Shown here piece by piece: positions 5,755 through 12,566 of a stretch of DNA of 12,566 bases. Position 1 is the stretch's first letter. Each line of letters begins with the position of its first letter. This stretch comes from Roseovarius sp. UBA6217 (GTDB taxonomy: Bacteria; Pseudomonadota; Alphaproteobacteria; Rhodobacterales; Rhodobacteraceae): NCBI GenBank assembly GCA_002421985.1, contig DISF01000068.1:1-12566 (forward strand). Direction: 5' to 3'. The notes under the pieces are model-generated. The model made no database searches, was not told the DNA's origin, and was given only the letters and a program-made list of their open reading frames with translations. Made by a program: the position numbers and the translations under genes.

Positions 5755-7410
5755 TCATCGCGCGAATTTCTTGTATTTCACCCGCTTCGGCTCGAGCGCG
5801 TCCGGGCCGAGACGGCGTTTCTTGTCCTCTTCATAGGCCGTGAAATCGCCCTCGAACCATTCCACGTGGGCCTCGCCCTCGAAGGCGAGCATATGGGTGC
5901 AGATGCGGTCGAGGAAAAAGCGGTCGTGGGAGATGACCACGGCGCAGCCCGCGAAATCCATCAGAGCATCCTCGAGCGCGCGCAGCGTTTCCACGTCGAG
6001 ATCGTTGGTCGGCTCGTCCAGAAGCAGCACGTTGCCGCCCTCCTTCAGGAGCCGCGCCATATGCACGCGGTTGCGTTCGCCCCCCGAGAGCAGCGACACT
6101 TTCTTTTGCTGATCGCCCCCCTTGAAATTGAACGCGCCGCAATAGGCGCGCGAGTTGATCTGCGCGTCGCCCAGTTCGATCACCTCGGCCCCGCCCGAGA
6201 TCGCCTGCCACACGGTGTCATCCGGTTTGAGATCGTCGCGCGATTGATCGACATAGGAAAGCTTAACCGTGTCGCCATAGGTGATGGTGCCCTCATCGGG
6301 TTTTTCCTGCCCGGTCAGCATCTTGAACAGGGTCGATTTGCCCGCGCCGTTGGGGCCGATCACGCCGACGATGCCGCCGGGTGGCAGCGAGAAATCCAGG
6401 TTCTCGATCAATAGCTTGTCGCCCATCGCCTTTTTCAGGCCCGCCACCTCGATCACCTGGCTGCCCAGTCGGGGACCGTTGGGGATGACGATCTGCGCGC
6501 GGCCCACGCGCTCGCGCTCGGATTGGCCGGCAAGCTCGTTATAGGCGTTGATCCGGGCCTTTTGCTTGGCCTGCCGCGCCTTGGCACCCTGGCGCATCCA
6601 CTCCAGTTCGCGTTCTAGCGTCTTCTGCTTGGATTTGTCCTCGCGCGCCTCCTGCGCCAGGCGCTTGGCCTTTTGCTCCAGCCAGGCGGAGTAATTGCCC
6701 TCGTAGGGCAGCCCGCGGCCACGGTCCAGCTCGAGGATCCAGCTGGTGATCGAATCAAGGAAATAGCGGTCATGGGTGACGATCAGGATGGTGCCCTTGT
6801 AGTCGATCAGATGCTGTTGCAGCCAGGCGATGGTCTCGGCATCGAGATGGTTGGTCGGCTCGTCCAGAAGCAGCATGTCGGGGGCCTCCAGCAGCAGCCG
6901 GCACAGCGCCACGCGGCGGCGCTCGCCGCCCGAGAGCGTGGCGACGGCGGCCCCGTCGGGGGGGCAGCGCAGCGCCTCCATCGCCACGTCGATGCGGCTG
7001 TCGAGATCCCACAGGTTCTCGCCGTCGATCTCGTCCTGAAGCTGCGCCATCTCGTCGGCGGTCTCGTCGGAATAGTTCATCGCCAACTCGTTGAACCGAT
7101 CAAGCTTGGCCTGTTTTGCGGCCACGCCGAGCATCACGTTGCCGCGCACGTCAAGCGTCTCGTCAAGCTGCGGCTCCTGGGGCAGATAGCCCACCCGCGC
7201 GCCCGAGGCGGCCCAGGCCTCGCCCGAGAAGTCGGTGTCGATTCCGGCCATGATGCGCAACAGCGTGGACTTGCCCGCGCCGTTGACGCCGACGACGCCG
7301 ATCTTGACGCCGGGCAGGAAATTCAGGTTGATGTTTTCAAAGCATTTCTTGCCGCCCGGATAGGTCTTGGAGACCCCGGACATGTGATAGACGTATTGAT
7401 AGGCTGCCAT
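5755..7410 (-). CDS. ettA: Energy-dependent translational throttle protein EttA (ABC-F)
   Basis: EttA is a soluble ABC-F ATPase that binds the ribosomal E site and gates entry into elongation according to ATP/ADP level. The 551 residues hold two ATPase domains without membrane segments. Domain 1 has Walker A GVNGAGKST (41-49), signature LSGGERRRV (159-167) and Walker B LLLDEPTNHLD (180-190, catalytic Glu184). Domain 2 has GPNGAGKST (352-360), LSGGERNRV (441-449) and LLLDEPTNDLD (462-472, Glu466). The short arm insert (about 95-145) and the charged linker (about 250-305) fit EttA rather than Uup or YheS. The ATG at 7410 (MAAYQYVYHM) is preferred over an in-frame start at 7551 because it matches the family N-terminus and follows GGAG. 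The catalytic glutamates are intact. Confidence 0.96.
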   Translation of the reverse strand: MAAYQYVYHMSGVSKTYPGGKKCFENINLNFLPGVKIGVVGVNGAGKSTLLRIMAGIDTDFSGEAWAASGARVGYLPQEPQLDETLDVRGNVMLGVAAKQAKLDRFNELAMNYSDETADEMAQLQDEIDGENLWDLDSRIDVAMEALRCPPDGAAVATLSGGERRRVALCRLLLEAPDMLLLDEPTNHLDAETIAWLQQHLIDYKGTILIVTHDRYFLDSITSWILELDRGRGLPYEGNYSAWLEQKAKRLAQEAREDKSKQKTLERELEWMRQGAKARQAKQKARINAYNELAGQSERERVGRAQIVIPNGPRLGSQVIEVAGLKKAMGDKLLIENLDFSLPPGGIVGVIGPNGAGKSTLFKMLTGQEKPDEGTITYGDTVKLSYVDQSRDDLKPDDTVWQAISGGAEVIELGDAQINSRAYCGAFNFKGGDQQKKVSLLSGGERNRVHMARLLKEGGNVLLLDEPTNDLDVETLRALEDALMDFAGCAVVISHDRFFLDRICTHMLAFEGEAHVEWFEGDFTAYEEDKKRRLGPDALEPKRVKYKKFAR

Positions 7411-7448
7411 GATCCGCGCTCCGTATGGGATATTTCCGTGTTGGATCG

Positions 7449-7477
7449 GGGATACCCGGCACAGGGGCCGGGGGCAA
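7449..7477 (-). promoter_or_regulatory. Predicted ettA promoter with inverted repeat in its spacer
   Basis: On the minus strand TTGCCC (7477-7472) and TATCCC (7454-7449) are 17 bases apart, about 39 bases before the ettA ATG. The spacer contains a 6-bp inverted repeat (CCCGGC 7455-7460 with GCCGGG 7467-7472). It lies in the 70-base gap after the GGDEF-EAL gene. The same hairpin could instead be a weak terminator for that gene, but there is no T-tract. Confidence 0.4.
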
Positions 7478-7480
7478 TGG

Positions 7481-9337
7481 TCAGCGCGCATGGCCCCGCG
7501 CGGGCGGCGGCAGAGCGGCGGGGCGGGGCGGGGCACCGAAGGCATCGGCACCGGGATGGGCCGCGCGGGCGTGCAGCCAGTCGATCAGCGCCGCAAGCGG
7601 CATCGGGCGGGCGAGGCCGAAGCCCTGGATCACCGGACAGCCCGCGCGGCGCAGCAAGGCAAGCTGCTGCGCGGTCTCGACCCCCTCGGCCACCACCGAC
7701 ATGCGCAACAGGCCGCAAAGCCGGATGATCGCGCGCACGATGACGCGGTTGCGCGGATCCTGCTCAAGCCGGGCGATCATCGAGCGGTCGAGCTTGATCG
7801 CGTCCACCTCGAAGCTGGCCATATGCGCGAGCCCCGCATATCCGGTGCCGAAATCGTCGAGCGCCACGCGCACGCCCAGCCGCTTGAGCCGCGCGACCGC
7901 GCCCATCACATCGGCCCCCGAGCCATCGAGGATGGTGGTCTCCAGCACCTCGATGCAGATACGCTCGGGGCGCAGGCCACGGGTTTGCAGCGCCCAGTGC
8001 AGCAGGCCGGGGTAATTGGCGTCCGCCAGGATGGCGGCAGAGACGTTGATCGACATGGTGAGATCGTCAAAACCCGCCTCGTCGAGCGATTGCAGCGCAT
8101 CAAGCGCCATCGTCATCGAGCGGTAATCGATCTCCGCCAGCAGGCCGAGCCCGTCGGCGGCGTCGAGAAAGGCCGCCGGTGCCAGCAGCCCGCGCCTTGG
8201 GTGGTTCCAGCGAATCAACGCCTCGCAGCCGCGGATGCGCCCGCACGAGAGCGACAGTTGCGGTTGCAGGTGGATCTCGAACTGGTCGCGGCTCACCGCC
8301 TCGCGCAGGTCGCGCGCGAGGGTCTGGCGGGCGCGCTGGGCGCGGCCCAGATCGGCGGTGTAATGAACCACGCGCCCGCGCCCGCGCGCCTTGGCCTCAA
8401 ACAGCGCGGCATCGGCGCACTGGATCATCTCCTCGCCGGTCTGCACCCCCTCGCCCGCCGCGCAGGCCCCGATGGAGGCCCCGACGCGAATCGTCTGATC
8501 GTGCCAGAGAAGCGGCGAATCGAGCGCGCGCAGCATCTCAGCGGCGCGCGCATCGAGCGTCGCCACGCCCTCGGGCAAGGCGCAGACCAGCAGGAATTCA
8601 TCCCCGCCGGTGCGACAGGCGAGATCGTGCGGCCCCGCCACCCGCGCCAGCGCATCGGCGACGTGGCACAGCGTCCGGTCGCCCGCGCCATGGCCAAGCG
8701 TGTCGTTGATATCCTTGAACTTGTCGATGTCGATCACCAGCACACCCACCTGCCCGCCCGCGATTCCGCTGCGCAGGGCGGGGTTGGCCAGATGCTCGGC
8801 CAGCCGCTTGCGATTGGCCAGCCCGGTGAGATCGTCGTGATGGGCGGCATGGCGCAGATCGACCTGCACCTGCCGCAGCGCCATTTCGGTGCTGACCTGA
8901 TCGGTCACGTCGCGGCAGGTGATGACCACGCGGCGATCCTTTGGATCGGGGCCGGGATCCAGCAGAGCAAAGCTTTGCTGCGTCCAGAAGGTGGTGCCGT
9001 CGCGGCGCATGTGGCGGCCAAGCTGATAGCGGCGGAACAGCGCGCTGTCGGGATCATAGCGGAACCGCGCGATCGCGGCGGCGTCGGGCCGCGCCTCGGG
9101 CGGGAGGGCGAATTCCTGCGGCTTGCGCCCGCGCATTTCCGCCAGAGACCAGCCATAGAGCCGTTCACAGGCCGGGTTGACCCATTCGATGCGCGCCTCC
9201 ATGTCCTGCACCACGATGGCATCATGGGCATCGGCCACGATGCGGGCAAAAAGCCGATTCGCCCCGGCATCGCCGCCGGATTCGACGCCGCAGCCGTCGC
9301 CATTGGCAGACACATCCCTGGAAAATCCGTCGCTCAT
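7481..9337 (-). CDS. PAS-GGDEF-EAL c-di-GMP signalling protein
   Basis: This 618-residue cytoplasmic protein (no signal peptide or membrane helix) should make and/or break c-di-GMP. A PAS domain spans about 28-148 (AIVVQDMEARIEWVN to VITCRDVTDQ). The GGDEF domain (about 165-328) has DDLTGLANR, DIDKFKDINDTLGH and an intact GGDEF (244-248). The upstream I-site position reads GPHD instead of RxxD. The EAL domain (about 335-590) keeps EALIRWNHP (372-380), Asn431, Glu466 (EVLETTI), DDFGTGYAGL (494-503), Lys515 (AIKLDRSM), EGVET (551-555) and QGFGLARPMP. Both catalytic sites look usable. The tail after about 593 is Pro/Ala-rich. The ATG at 9337 is chosen because GGGAG lies 10 bases upstream; an in-frame ATG at 9346 has only one base of spacing. 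The signal sensed by PAS is unknown. Confidence 0.9.
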   Translation of the reverse strand: MSDGFSRDVSANGDGCGVESGGDAGANRLFARIVADAHDAIVVQDMEARIEWVNPACERLYGWSLAEMRGRKPQEFALPPEARPDAAAIARFRYDPDSALFRRYQLGRHMRRDGTTFWTQQSFALLDPGPDPKDRRVVITCRDVTDQVSTEMALRQVQVDLRHAAHHDDLTGLANRKRLAEHLANPALRSGIAGGQVGVLVIDIDKFKDINDTLGHGAGDRTLCHVADALARVAGPHDLACRTGGDEFLLVCALPEGVATLDARAAEMLRALDSPLLWHDQTIRVGASIGACAAGEGVQTGEEMIQCADAALFEAKARGRGRVVHYTADLGRAQRARQTLARDLREAVSRDQFEIHLQPQLSLSCGRIRGCEALIRWNHPRRGLLAPAAFLDAADGLGLLAEIDYRSMTMALDALQSLDEAGFDDLTMSINVSAAILADANYPGLLHWALQTRGLRPERICIEVLETTILDGSGADVMGAVARLKRLGVRVALDDFGTGYAGLAHMASFEVDAIKLDRSMIARLEQDPRNRVIVRAIIRLCGLLRMSVVAEGVETAQQLALLRRAGCPVIQGFGLARPMPLAALIDWLHARAAHPGADAFGAPPRPAALPPPARGHAR

Positions 9338-9707
9338 ACGGCCCATGCTCCCTTGTCACGCCACCACCCTAGCCGCCCGCGGTTAACAGCCCGTCGCCAC
9401 CCGCCGCCGCCCCGCCGGAAAATGCAGAAAATTCGACCGATCCCCCGCTCCGCCAAAGGCGCGATTTCCTTTTTTCGACGCGCCACTGCGATCCACTTGC
9501 CGAGCATCCACGGCGTCAACAGCCGCCTTGACGACACGACGAAGAGGCTGGCGCAGACCCCGACAGCCCGGCGCGCAATCTCGATCCGGACGGGGGCAAT
9601 TTCTGGCGGCAGGTGCAGCACACCCCGAGATGGGTCTCGGGGCCGGGCCGGGCAGATGAGCGCGGATTTCGCTTTACTTGGCGCGGCGCTGTGGCGATGA
9701 CGGGGGC
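9338..9707. other. Divergent intergenic region between the c-di-GMP gene and nadD
   Basis: This 370-base stretch separates divergent genes and should carry both of their promoters. I see no convincing -35/-10 pair and no supported gene. Open frames run through it on both strands, but their translations are basic and low in family character, as expected from high-GC shadow. The notable content is a T-rich tract (TTCCTTTTTT, near 9467-9476) and the perfect hairpin at 9623-9642 listed separately. Confidence 0.6.
9623..9642. repeat. Perfect 8-bp hairpin upstream of nadD
   Basis: CCCCGAGA (9623-9630) and TCTCGGGG (9635-9642) form a perfect stem with a TGGG loop, 65 bases before the nadD start. 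No T-tract follows on either strand. If transcribed it would be a stable leader hairpin; if not, it could be a dyad operator. Confidence 0.6.
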
Positions 9708-10334
9708 ATGATCCAGCCGTTGCCGCCTTCGCGCCCCGGACAGGTGATCGGGCTGTTGGGCGGCTCGTTCGACCCGCCGCATTCGGGCCATCTGCATATC
9801 AGCCGCGAGGCGCTAAAGCGTTTCGGGCTGGACCGGCTATGGTGGCTGGTCAGCCCCGGCAACCCGCTCAAGCGGCACGGCCCGGCCCCCCTGCCCGCGC
9901 GGATGGCGGCGGCGCGGGCGTTGGCGGATCACCCGCGGATCACCGTCACCGATATCGAGGCGCGGCTCGGCACGCGGCACACCTCTGCCACGCTGGCGGC
10001 GCTTGCAGCGATCGCGCCGGGGCGGCGATTCGTGTGGCTGATGGGGGCCGACAACCTCGCACAACTGCACCTCTGGCAGGACTGGCGCAGCATCATGGAG
10101 CGGGTGCCGGTGGGGGTGCTGGCGCGGCCCGGTCAGCGCATTTCGGCCCGCCTGTCGCCCGCCGCGCGGGTCTATGCCGCGGCGCGGATCAAGGGCCGGG
10201 CAAGCCATGTCCTGGGGCAGAGGGCGGCCCCGGCATGGTGTTTCGTCAACGTGCCGATGACCGACATTTCGTCAAGCGCGCTGCGCGCGCGCGGCGCAGG
10301 TGGTGCAGACAGAGCACCAGACCCGGAAAAGTGA
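9708..10334 (+). CDS. nadD: Nicotinate-nucleotide adenylyltransferase NadD
   Basis: NadD transfers AMP from ATP to nicotinate mononucleotide, making deamido-NAD in NAD biosynthesis. The 208-residue protein has the nucleotidyltransferase motif GGSFDPPHSGHLHIS (18-32), SPGNPLKRHG around residue 50 (the W-x-x-x-P-x-NP-like substrate loop), a central FVWLMGADNLAQLHLW (core GADNL), and the ISSSALR segment near the C-terminus, corresponding to ISSTxIR. All expected signatures are present. The ATG at 9708 is preferred over a TTG at 9678, since ten extra residues would precede the fold. The upstream ribosome site is weak (CGGGGGC). The usual partner genes rsfS and rlmH do not follow; instead a DD-peptidase gene starts 58 bases later. 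Confidence 0.93.
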   Translation: MIQPLPPSRPGQVIGLLGGSFDPPHSGHLHISREALKRFGLDRLWWLVSPGNPLKRHGPAPLPARMAAARALADHPRITVTDIEARLGTRHTSATLAALAAIAPGRRFVWLMGADNLAQLHLWQDWRSIMERVPVGVLARPGQRISARLSPAARVYAAARIKGRASHVLGQRAAPAWCFVNVPMTDISSSALRARGAGGADRAPDPEK

Positions 10335-10356
10335 GCCATCACAAGGTCAAAGCCGA

Positions 10357-10386
10357 TTGCGTCCCCACGCGCGATCCGGTTACGCT
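10357..10386 (+). promoter_or_regulatory. Predicted leaderless promoter of the DD-peptidase gene
   Basis: TTGCGT (10357-10362) and TACGCT (10381-10386) are 18 bases apart. The ATG at 10393 lies six bases after the -10 box, where transcription is expected to begin. There is no Shine-Dalgarno before that ATG. The promoter lies wholly in the nadD-dacB gap, so the second gene can be expressed independently of nadD. Confidence 0.5.
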
Positions 10387-10392
10387 CGCGCC

Positions 10393-11889
10393 ATGACACG
10401 CCCGCTTTCCCGACGCCTTTTCCTGTCCTCGGCGCTCGCCGCGCTGGCCGCGCCCGCTTTGGCCGAGGCCCCCGCCGTCTCGTTGCGCCCGATGCTGCGC
10501 CCGGCGGGCATCCGGGCGGCGGGAAGCGCGTCGGCCACCGAGGCGCTGATCGCGGGGGCGAAACTCTCGGGCGAGGTGGGTTTTGCGGTGCTCGACGCGG
10601 CCACGGGCCGCGTGCTCGAGGCGCGCGCGGCGGGCACCCGCCTGCCCCCTGCGAGCGTGACCAAGGCGGTGACGGCGCTCTACGCGCTCGAAACGCTCGG
10701 GGCGGGGCATCGCTTTGCAACCCGCCTCATCGCCGCCGGGCCGGTCCGCGACGGCGTGCTCGACGGCGATCTGGTGCTGGCGGGCGGCGGCGATCCGACG
10801 CTTGATACCGACGCGCTTGCCGACATGGCCGCCGCGCTCAAGCGGACAGGCCTGCGCGAGGTGCGCGGTGCGTTCCGGGTCTGGGGCGGCGCGCTGCCCT
10901 ATCTCCACGCGATCCATGCGCAACAACCCGTGCATGTCGGCTATAACCCGGCGCTGTCGGGGTTGAGCCTCAATTACAACCGGGTGCATTTCGAATGGAA
11001 ACCTTCGGGCGGCAAATACGCGCTCACGATGGATGCGCGATCCGCGCGCTACCGCCCCGAGGTGACGGTGGCACGGATGCGCATCGCGGACCGGGCCGTG
11101 CCGGCCTATACCTACACAGACGCAGGCACGCATGACGCCTGGACGGTGGCGCGCGGCGCACTGGGCGGCGGCGGGGCGCGGTGGCTGCCGGTGCGCAAGC
11201 CCGCGCTTTACGCGGGCGAGGTATTCGCCACCTTCGCACGGGCGCAGGGCATCGTGCTGAAGCCCCCCGCCGAGATCGACGGCACCGCCCCAAAGGGGGC
11301 GACGCTGGTCACGCATGAAAGCGCAGCCCTGGCGGAAATCCTGCGCGACATGCTGCGCTATTCCACCAACATCACCGCCGAGATGGTCGGCATGGCGGCC
11401 AGCGCGAAACGGCGCGGGCGGCCGGTTGCGCACGCGGCCTCGGCCCGCGAGATGACCGACTGGGCCAAGGCCACGCTGGGGATGGCGGCACCGGATCTGC
11501 ACGACCATTCGGGGCTGAGCGACCGCTCGCGGCTTTCGGCCGAGGATATGGCACGGGCGCTGGCAGCGACCGGACGCCGCGAGGCGCTGCGCCCGCTGAT
11601 GCGCGAGATCGAGATGCGCGACGCGCAGGGCCGCCCGGTGCGGGGCCACAAGGTGAAGGTTCTGGCCAAGACAGGCACGCTCTATTTCGTGAGCACGCTG
11701 GCGGGATATGTCACGCCGCCGGGCGGGCGCGAACTGGTCTTTGCGGTGCTGAGCGCGAGCGACAACATGCGAAGCCGCATCGACCCCTCCCGCGACGAGC
11801 GCCCGGAAGGCGCGCGTGGCTGGAACCTGCGCGCCAAACGGCTGCAACAGGCTCTGATCGAACAGTGGAGTGCCTCCTATGGCGGGTAA
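10393..11889 (+). CDS. dacB: D-alanyl-D-alanine carboxypeptidase/endopeptidase (PBP4, peptidase S13)
   Basis: This periplasmic penicillin-binding protein (498 residues) trims or cleaves D-Ala cross-bridges in peptidoglycan. The N-terminus MTRPLSRRLFLSSALAALA has a twin-arginine motif (SRRLFL), a hydrophobic stretch and an Ala-x-Ala cleavage site near residue 24, suggesting Tat export. The three active-site motifs are complete: SVTK (Ser88-Lys91), STN (324-326) and KTG (426-428). The large insert between the first two motifs, including DLVLAGGGDPTL (126-137) and LNYNRVHF (193-200), is typical of the S13 family. The ATG at 10393 is chosen because the signal peptide begins there; an earlier in-frame GTG at 10300 would overlap nadD and hide the signal. 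A strong terminator follows. Confidence 0.93.
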   Translation: MTRPLSRRLFLSSALAALAAPALAEAPAVSLRPMLRPAGIRAAGSASATEALIAGAKLSGEVGFAVLDAATGRVLEARAAGTRLPPASVTKAVTALYALETLGAGHRFATRLIAAGPVRDGVLDGDLVLAGGGDPTLDTDALADMAAALKRTGLREVRGAFRVWGGALPYLHAIHAQQPVHVGYNPALSGLSLNYNRVHFEWKPSGGKYALTMDARSARYRPEVTVARMRIADRAVPAYTYTDAGTHDAWTVARGALGGGGARWLPVRKPALYAGEVFATFARAQGIVLKPPAEIDGTAPKGATLVTHESAALAEILRDMLRYSTNITAEMVGMAASAKRRGRPVAHAASAREMTDWAKATLGMAAPDLHDHSGLSDRSRLSAEDMARALAATGRREALRPLMREIEMRDAQGRPVRGHKVKVLAKTGTLYFVSTLAGYVTPPGGRELVFAVLSASDNMRSRIDPSRDERPEGARGWNLRAKRLQQALIEQWSASYGG

Positions 11890-11930
11890 GGGCGCGGGCG
11901 CGCGCCGCCCCTGTGCCCCGCCTCGCCATG

Positions 11931-11957
11931 AAAAAGCCCGCAACAAGCGGGCTTTTT
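11931..11957. terminator. Bidirectional intrinsic terminator
   Basis: AAAAAGCCCGC (11931-11941) and GCGGGCTTTTT (11947-11957) form an 11-bp stem with a 5-base AACAA loop. On each strand the GC-rich core is followed by a T-run, so it can stop transcription from the DD-peptidase gene (+) and from gltA (-), whose stop codons lie 41 and 20 bases away. Confidence 0.93.
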
Positions 11958-11977
11958 CCGGCAAGAGTCATGCCGCC

Positions 11978-12566
11978 TCAGCGGTTTTCGATATCCACGT
12001 AATCGCGCAGCGTGGCACCCAGGTAGAGCTGGCGCGGGCGGCCGATTTTCATCTGCGGATCGGCGATCATCTCTTTCCACTGCGAGATCCAGCCGACCGT
12101 GCGGGAAACGGCAAAGATCGGCGTGAACATCGAAGTGGGGAACCCCATCGCCTCCAGGATGATGCCCGAGTAGAAATCCACGTTCGGGAACAGCTTCTTG
12201 TCGGAGAAATAGGGATCTGCGAGCGCCTGTGCCTCAAGCTCCTTGGCGACCTGAAGGGTCGGGTTGTTCTCTATCCCCAAAAGCTCCAGCACCTCATCGG
12301 CGGATTGCTTCATCACCTTGGCGCGCGGATCGAAATTCTTGTAAACGCGGTGGCCAAAGCCCATCAGGCGGAACGGATCGTCCTTGTCCTTGGCGCGCGC
12401 GATGAATTCGGGGATGCGGTCGGGCGTGCCGATCTCGCGCAGCATTTCGAGGCACGCCTGATTGGCCCCGCCATGCGCCGGCCCCCAGAGGCAGGCAATG
12501 CCCGCCGCGATGCAGGCAAACGGGTTGGCACCAGAGCTTGAGGCCAGCCGCACCGTCGAGGTCGAG
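11978..12566 (-). CDS. gltA: Citrate synthase (3' part; 5' end beyond window)
   Basis: GltA condenses acetyl-CoA with oxaloacetate to citrate at the entry of the TCA cycle. The C-terminal 195 residues are present and are open to the right edge. All three catalytic residues of the family are visible: His in GPAHGGANQ, His in the signature GFGHRVYKNFDPR, and Asp in NVDFYSG. The SRTVGWISQW segment and the C-terminal GRPRQLYLG also fit hexameric type II (Gram-negative) citrate synthase. The TGA is at 11980-11978, close to the shared terminator. The start codon and promoter cannot be seen. Methylcitrate synthase is less likely, because the sequence tracks E. coli GltA closely around the NVDFYSG region. 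Confidence 0.95.
   Translation of the reverse strand, partial: STSTVRLASSSGANPFACIAAGIACLWGPAHGGANQACLEMLREIGTPDRIPEFIARAKDKDDPFRLMGFGHRVYKNFDPRAKVMKQSADEVLELLGIENNPTLQVAKELEAQALADPYFSDKKLFPNVDFYSGIILEAMGFPTSMFTPIFAVSRTVGWISQWKEMIADPQMKIGRPRQLYLGATLRDYVDIENR

Noticed and set aside
5458..6414. 318-residue + strand open frame antisense to ettA and the phosphoesterase
   Set aside because: It spans the antisense of two well-supported genes and their gap, typical of codon-phase mirroring in GC-rich DNA.
9334..9621. 95-residue minus-strand open frame in the nadD intergenic region
   Set aside because: Arg/Trp/Gly-rich composition, no ribosome site, overlap with the start of the c-di-GMP gene and no family resemblance.
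7409..9700. 763-residue + strand open frame antisense to the c-di-GMP gene
   Set aside because: It is the high-GC shadow of the PAS-GGDEF-EAL gene. The translation is rich in Arg/Ala/His/Gln with no domain pattern, while the minus strand has complete motifs.
10339..11964. 541-residue minus-strand open frame across the DD-peptidase gene
   Set aside because: Shadow of dacB, which has all three active-site motifs and a signal peptide. The antisense product has no recognisable family and overruns the terminator.

Overview
The window looks like chromosomal DNA of an alphaproteobacterium, most likely Rhodobacteraceae (Roseobacter/Rhodobacter group). The reasons are the high GC content, the gene families present (PF10115 'HlyU', a short Ppx/GppA immediately followed by rlmE, an ArgO-like LysE protein, a TIGR00282 phosphoesterase, EttA), and an AT-rich two-hairpin repeat resembling alphaproteobacterial intergenic mosaic elements. 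The lineage is inferred from sequence style and remembered family members, not from a search.

Layout. (1) Bases 1-75 are the tail of an unidentified + strand gene. (2) Bases 76-176 hold duplicated hairpin units and a promoter that places the transcription start almost on the first codon of a YefM-YoeB toxin-antitoxin pair (177-700). (3) A small PF10115 protein gene (747-1025) is followed by a 286-base gap containing a long nested inverted repeat and a likely promoter. (4) ppx/gppA and rlmE (1312-3137) overlap by one base and form an operon. (5) Bases 3138-3361 hold the RIME-like palindromic element and a possible remnant of the 3' end of an FMN-binding glutamate synthase-like gene. (6) Five genes lie on the minus strand: a GGDEF-EAL regulator (9337 to 7481), ettA, a ymdB-type phosphoesterase, yebC and an ArgO/LysE exporter (ending at 3362). 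(7) A 370-base divergent intergenic region with a perfect hairpin leads to nadD and a Tat-exported PBP4-type DD-peptidase (9708-11889), the latter apparently with its own leaderless promoter. (8) A strong bidirectional terminator separates this from the minus-strand 3' part of gltA (citrate synthase), which runs off the right edge.

How the genes work together. Several products act on the ribosome or mRNA: RlmE (23S rRNA 2'-O-methylation), YebC (now linked to translation of proline-rich stretches), EttA (ATP-gated translation factor) and YoeB (ribosome-dependent mRNA endonuclease). Others handle nucleotide or phosphate signals: Ppx/GppA (polyphosphate or pppGpp), the GGDEF-EAL protein (c-di-GMP) and the YmdB-type phosphoesterase. 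NadD, GltA, the DD-peptidase and the exporter are metabolic or envelope genes. This is mostly an ordinary housekeeping region. I found no CRISPR array, transposase, phage gene, rRNA or tRNA, and no clear new multi-gene system. The parts most worth a second look are non-coding: the leaderless promoters, the structured intergenic repeats and the eroded gene fragment.
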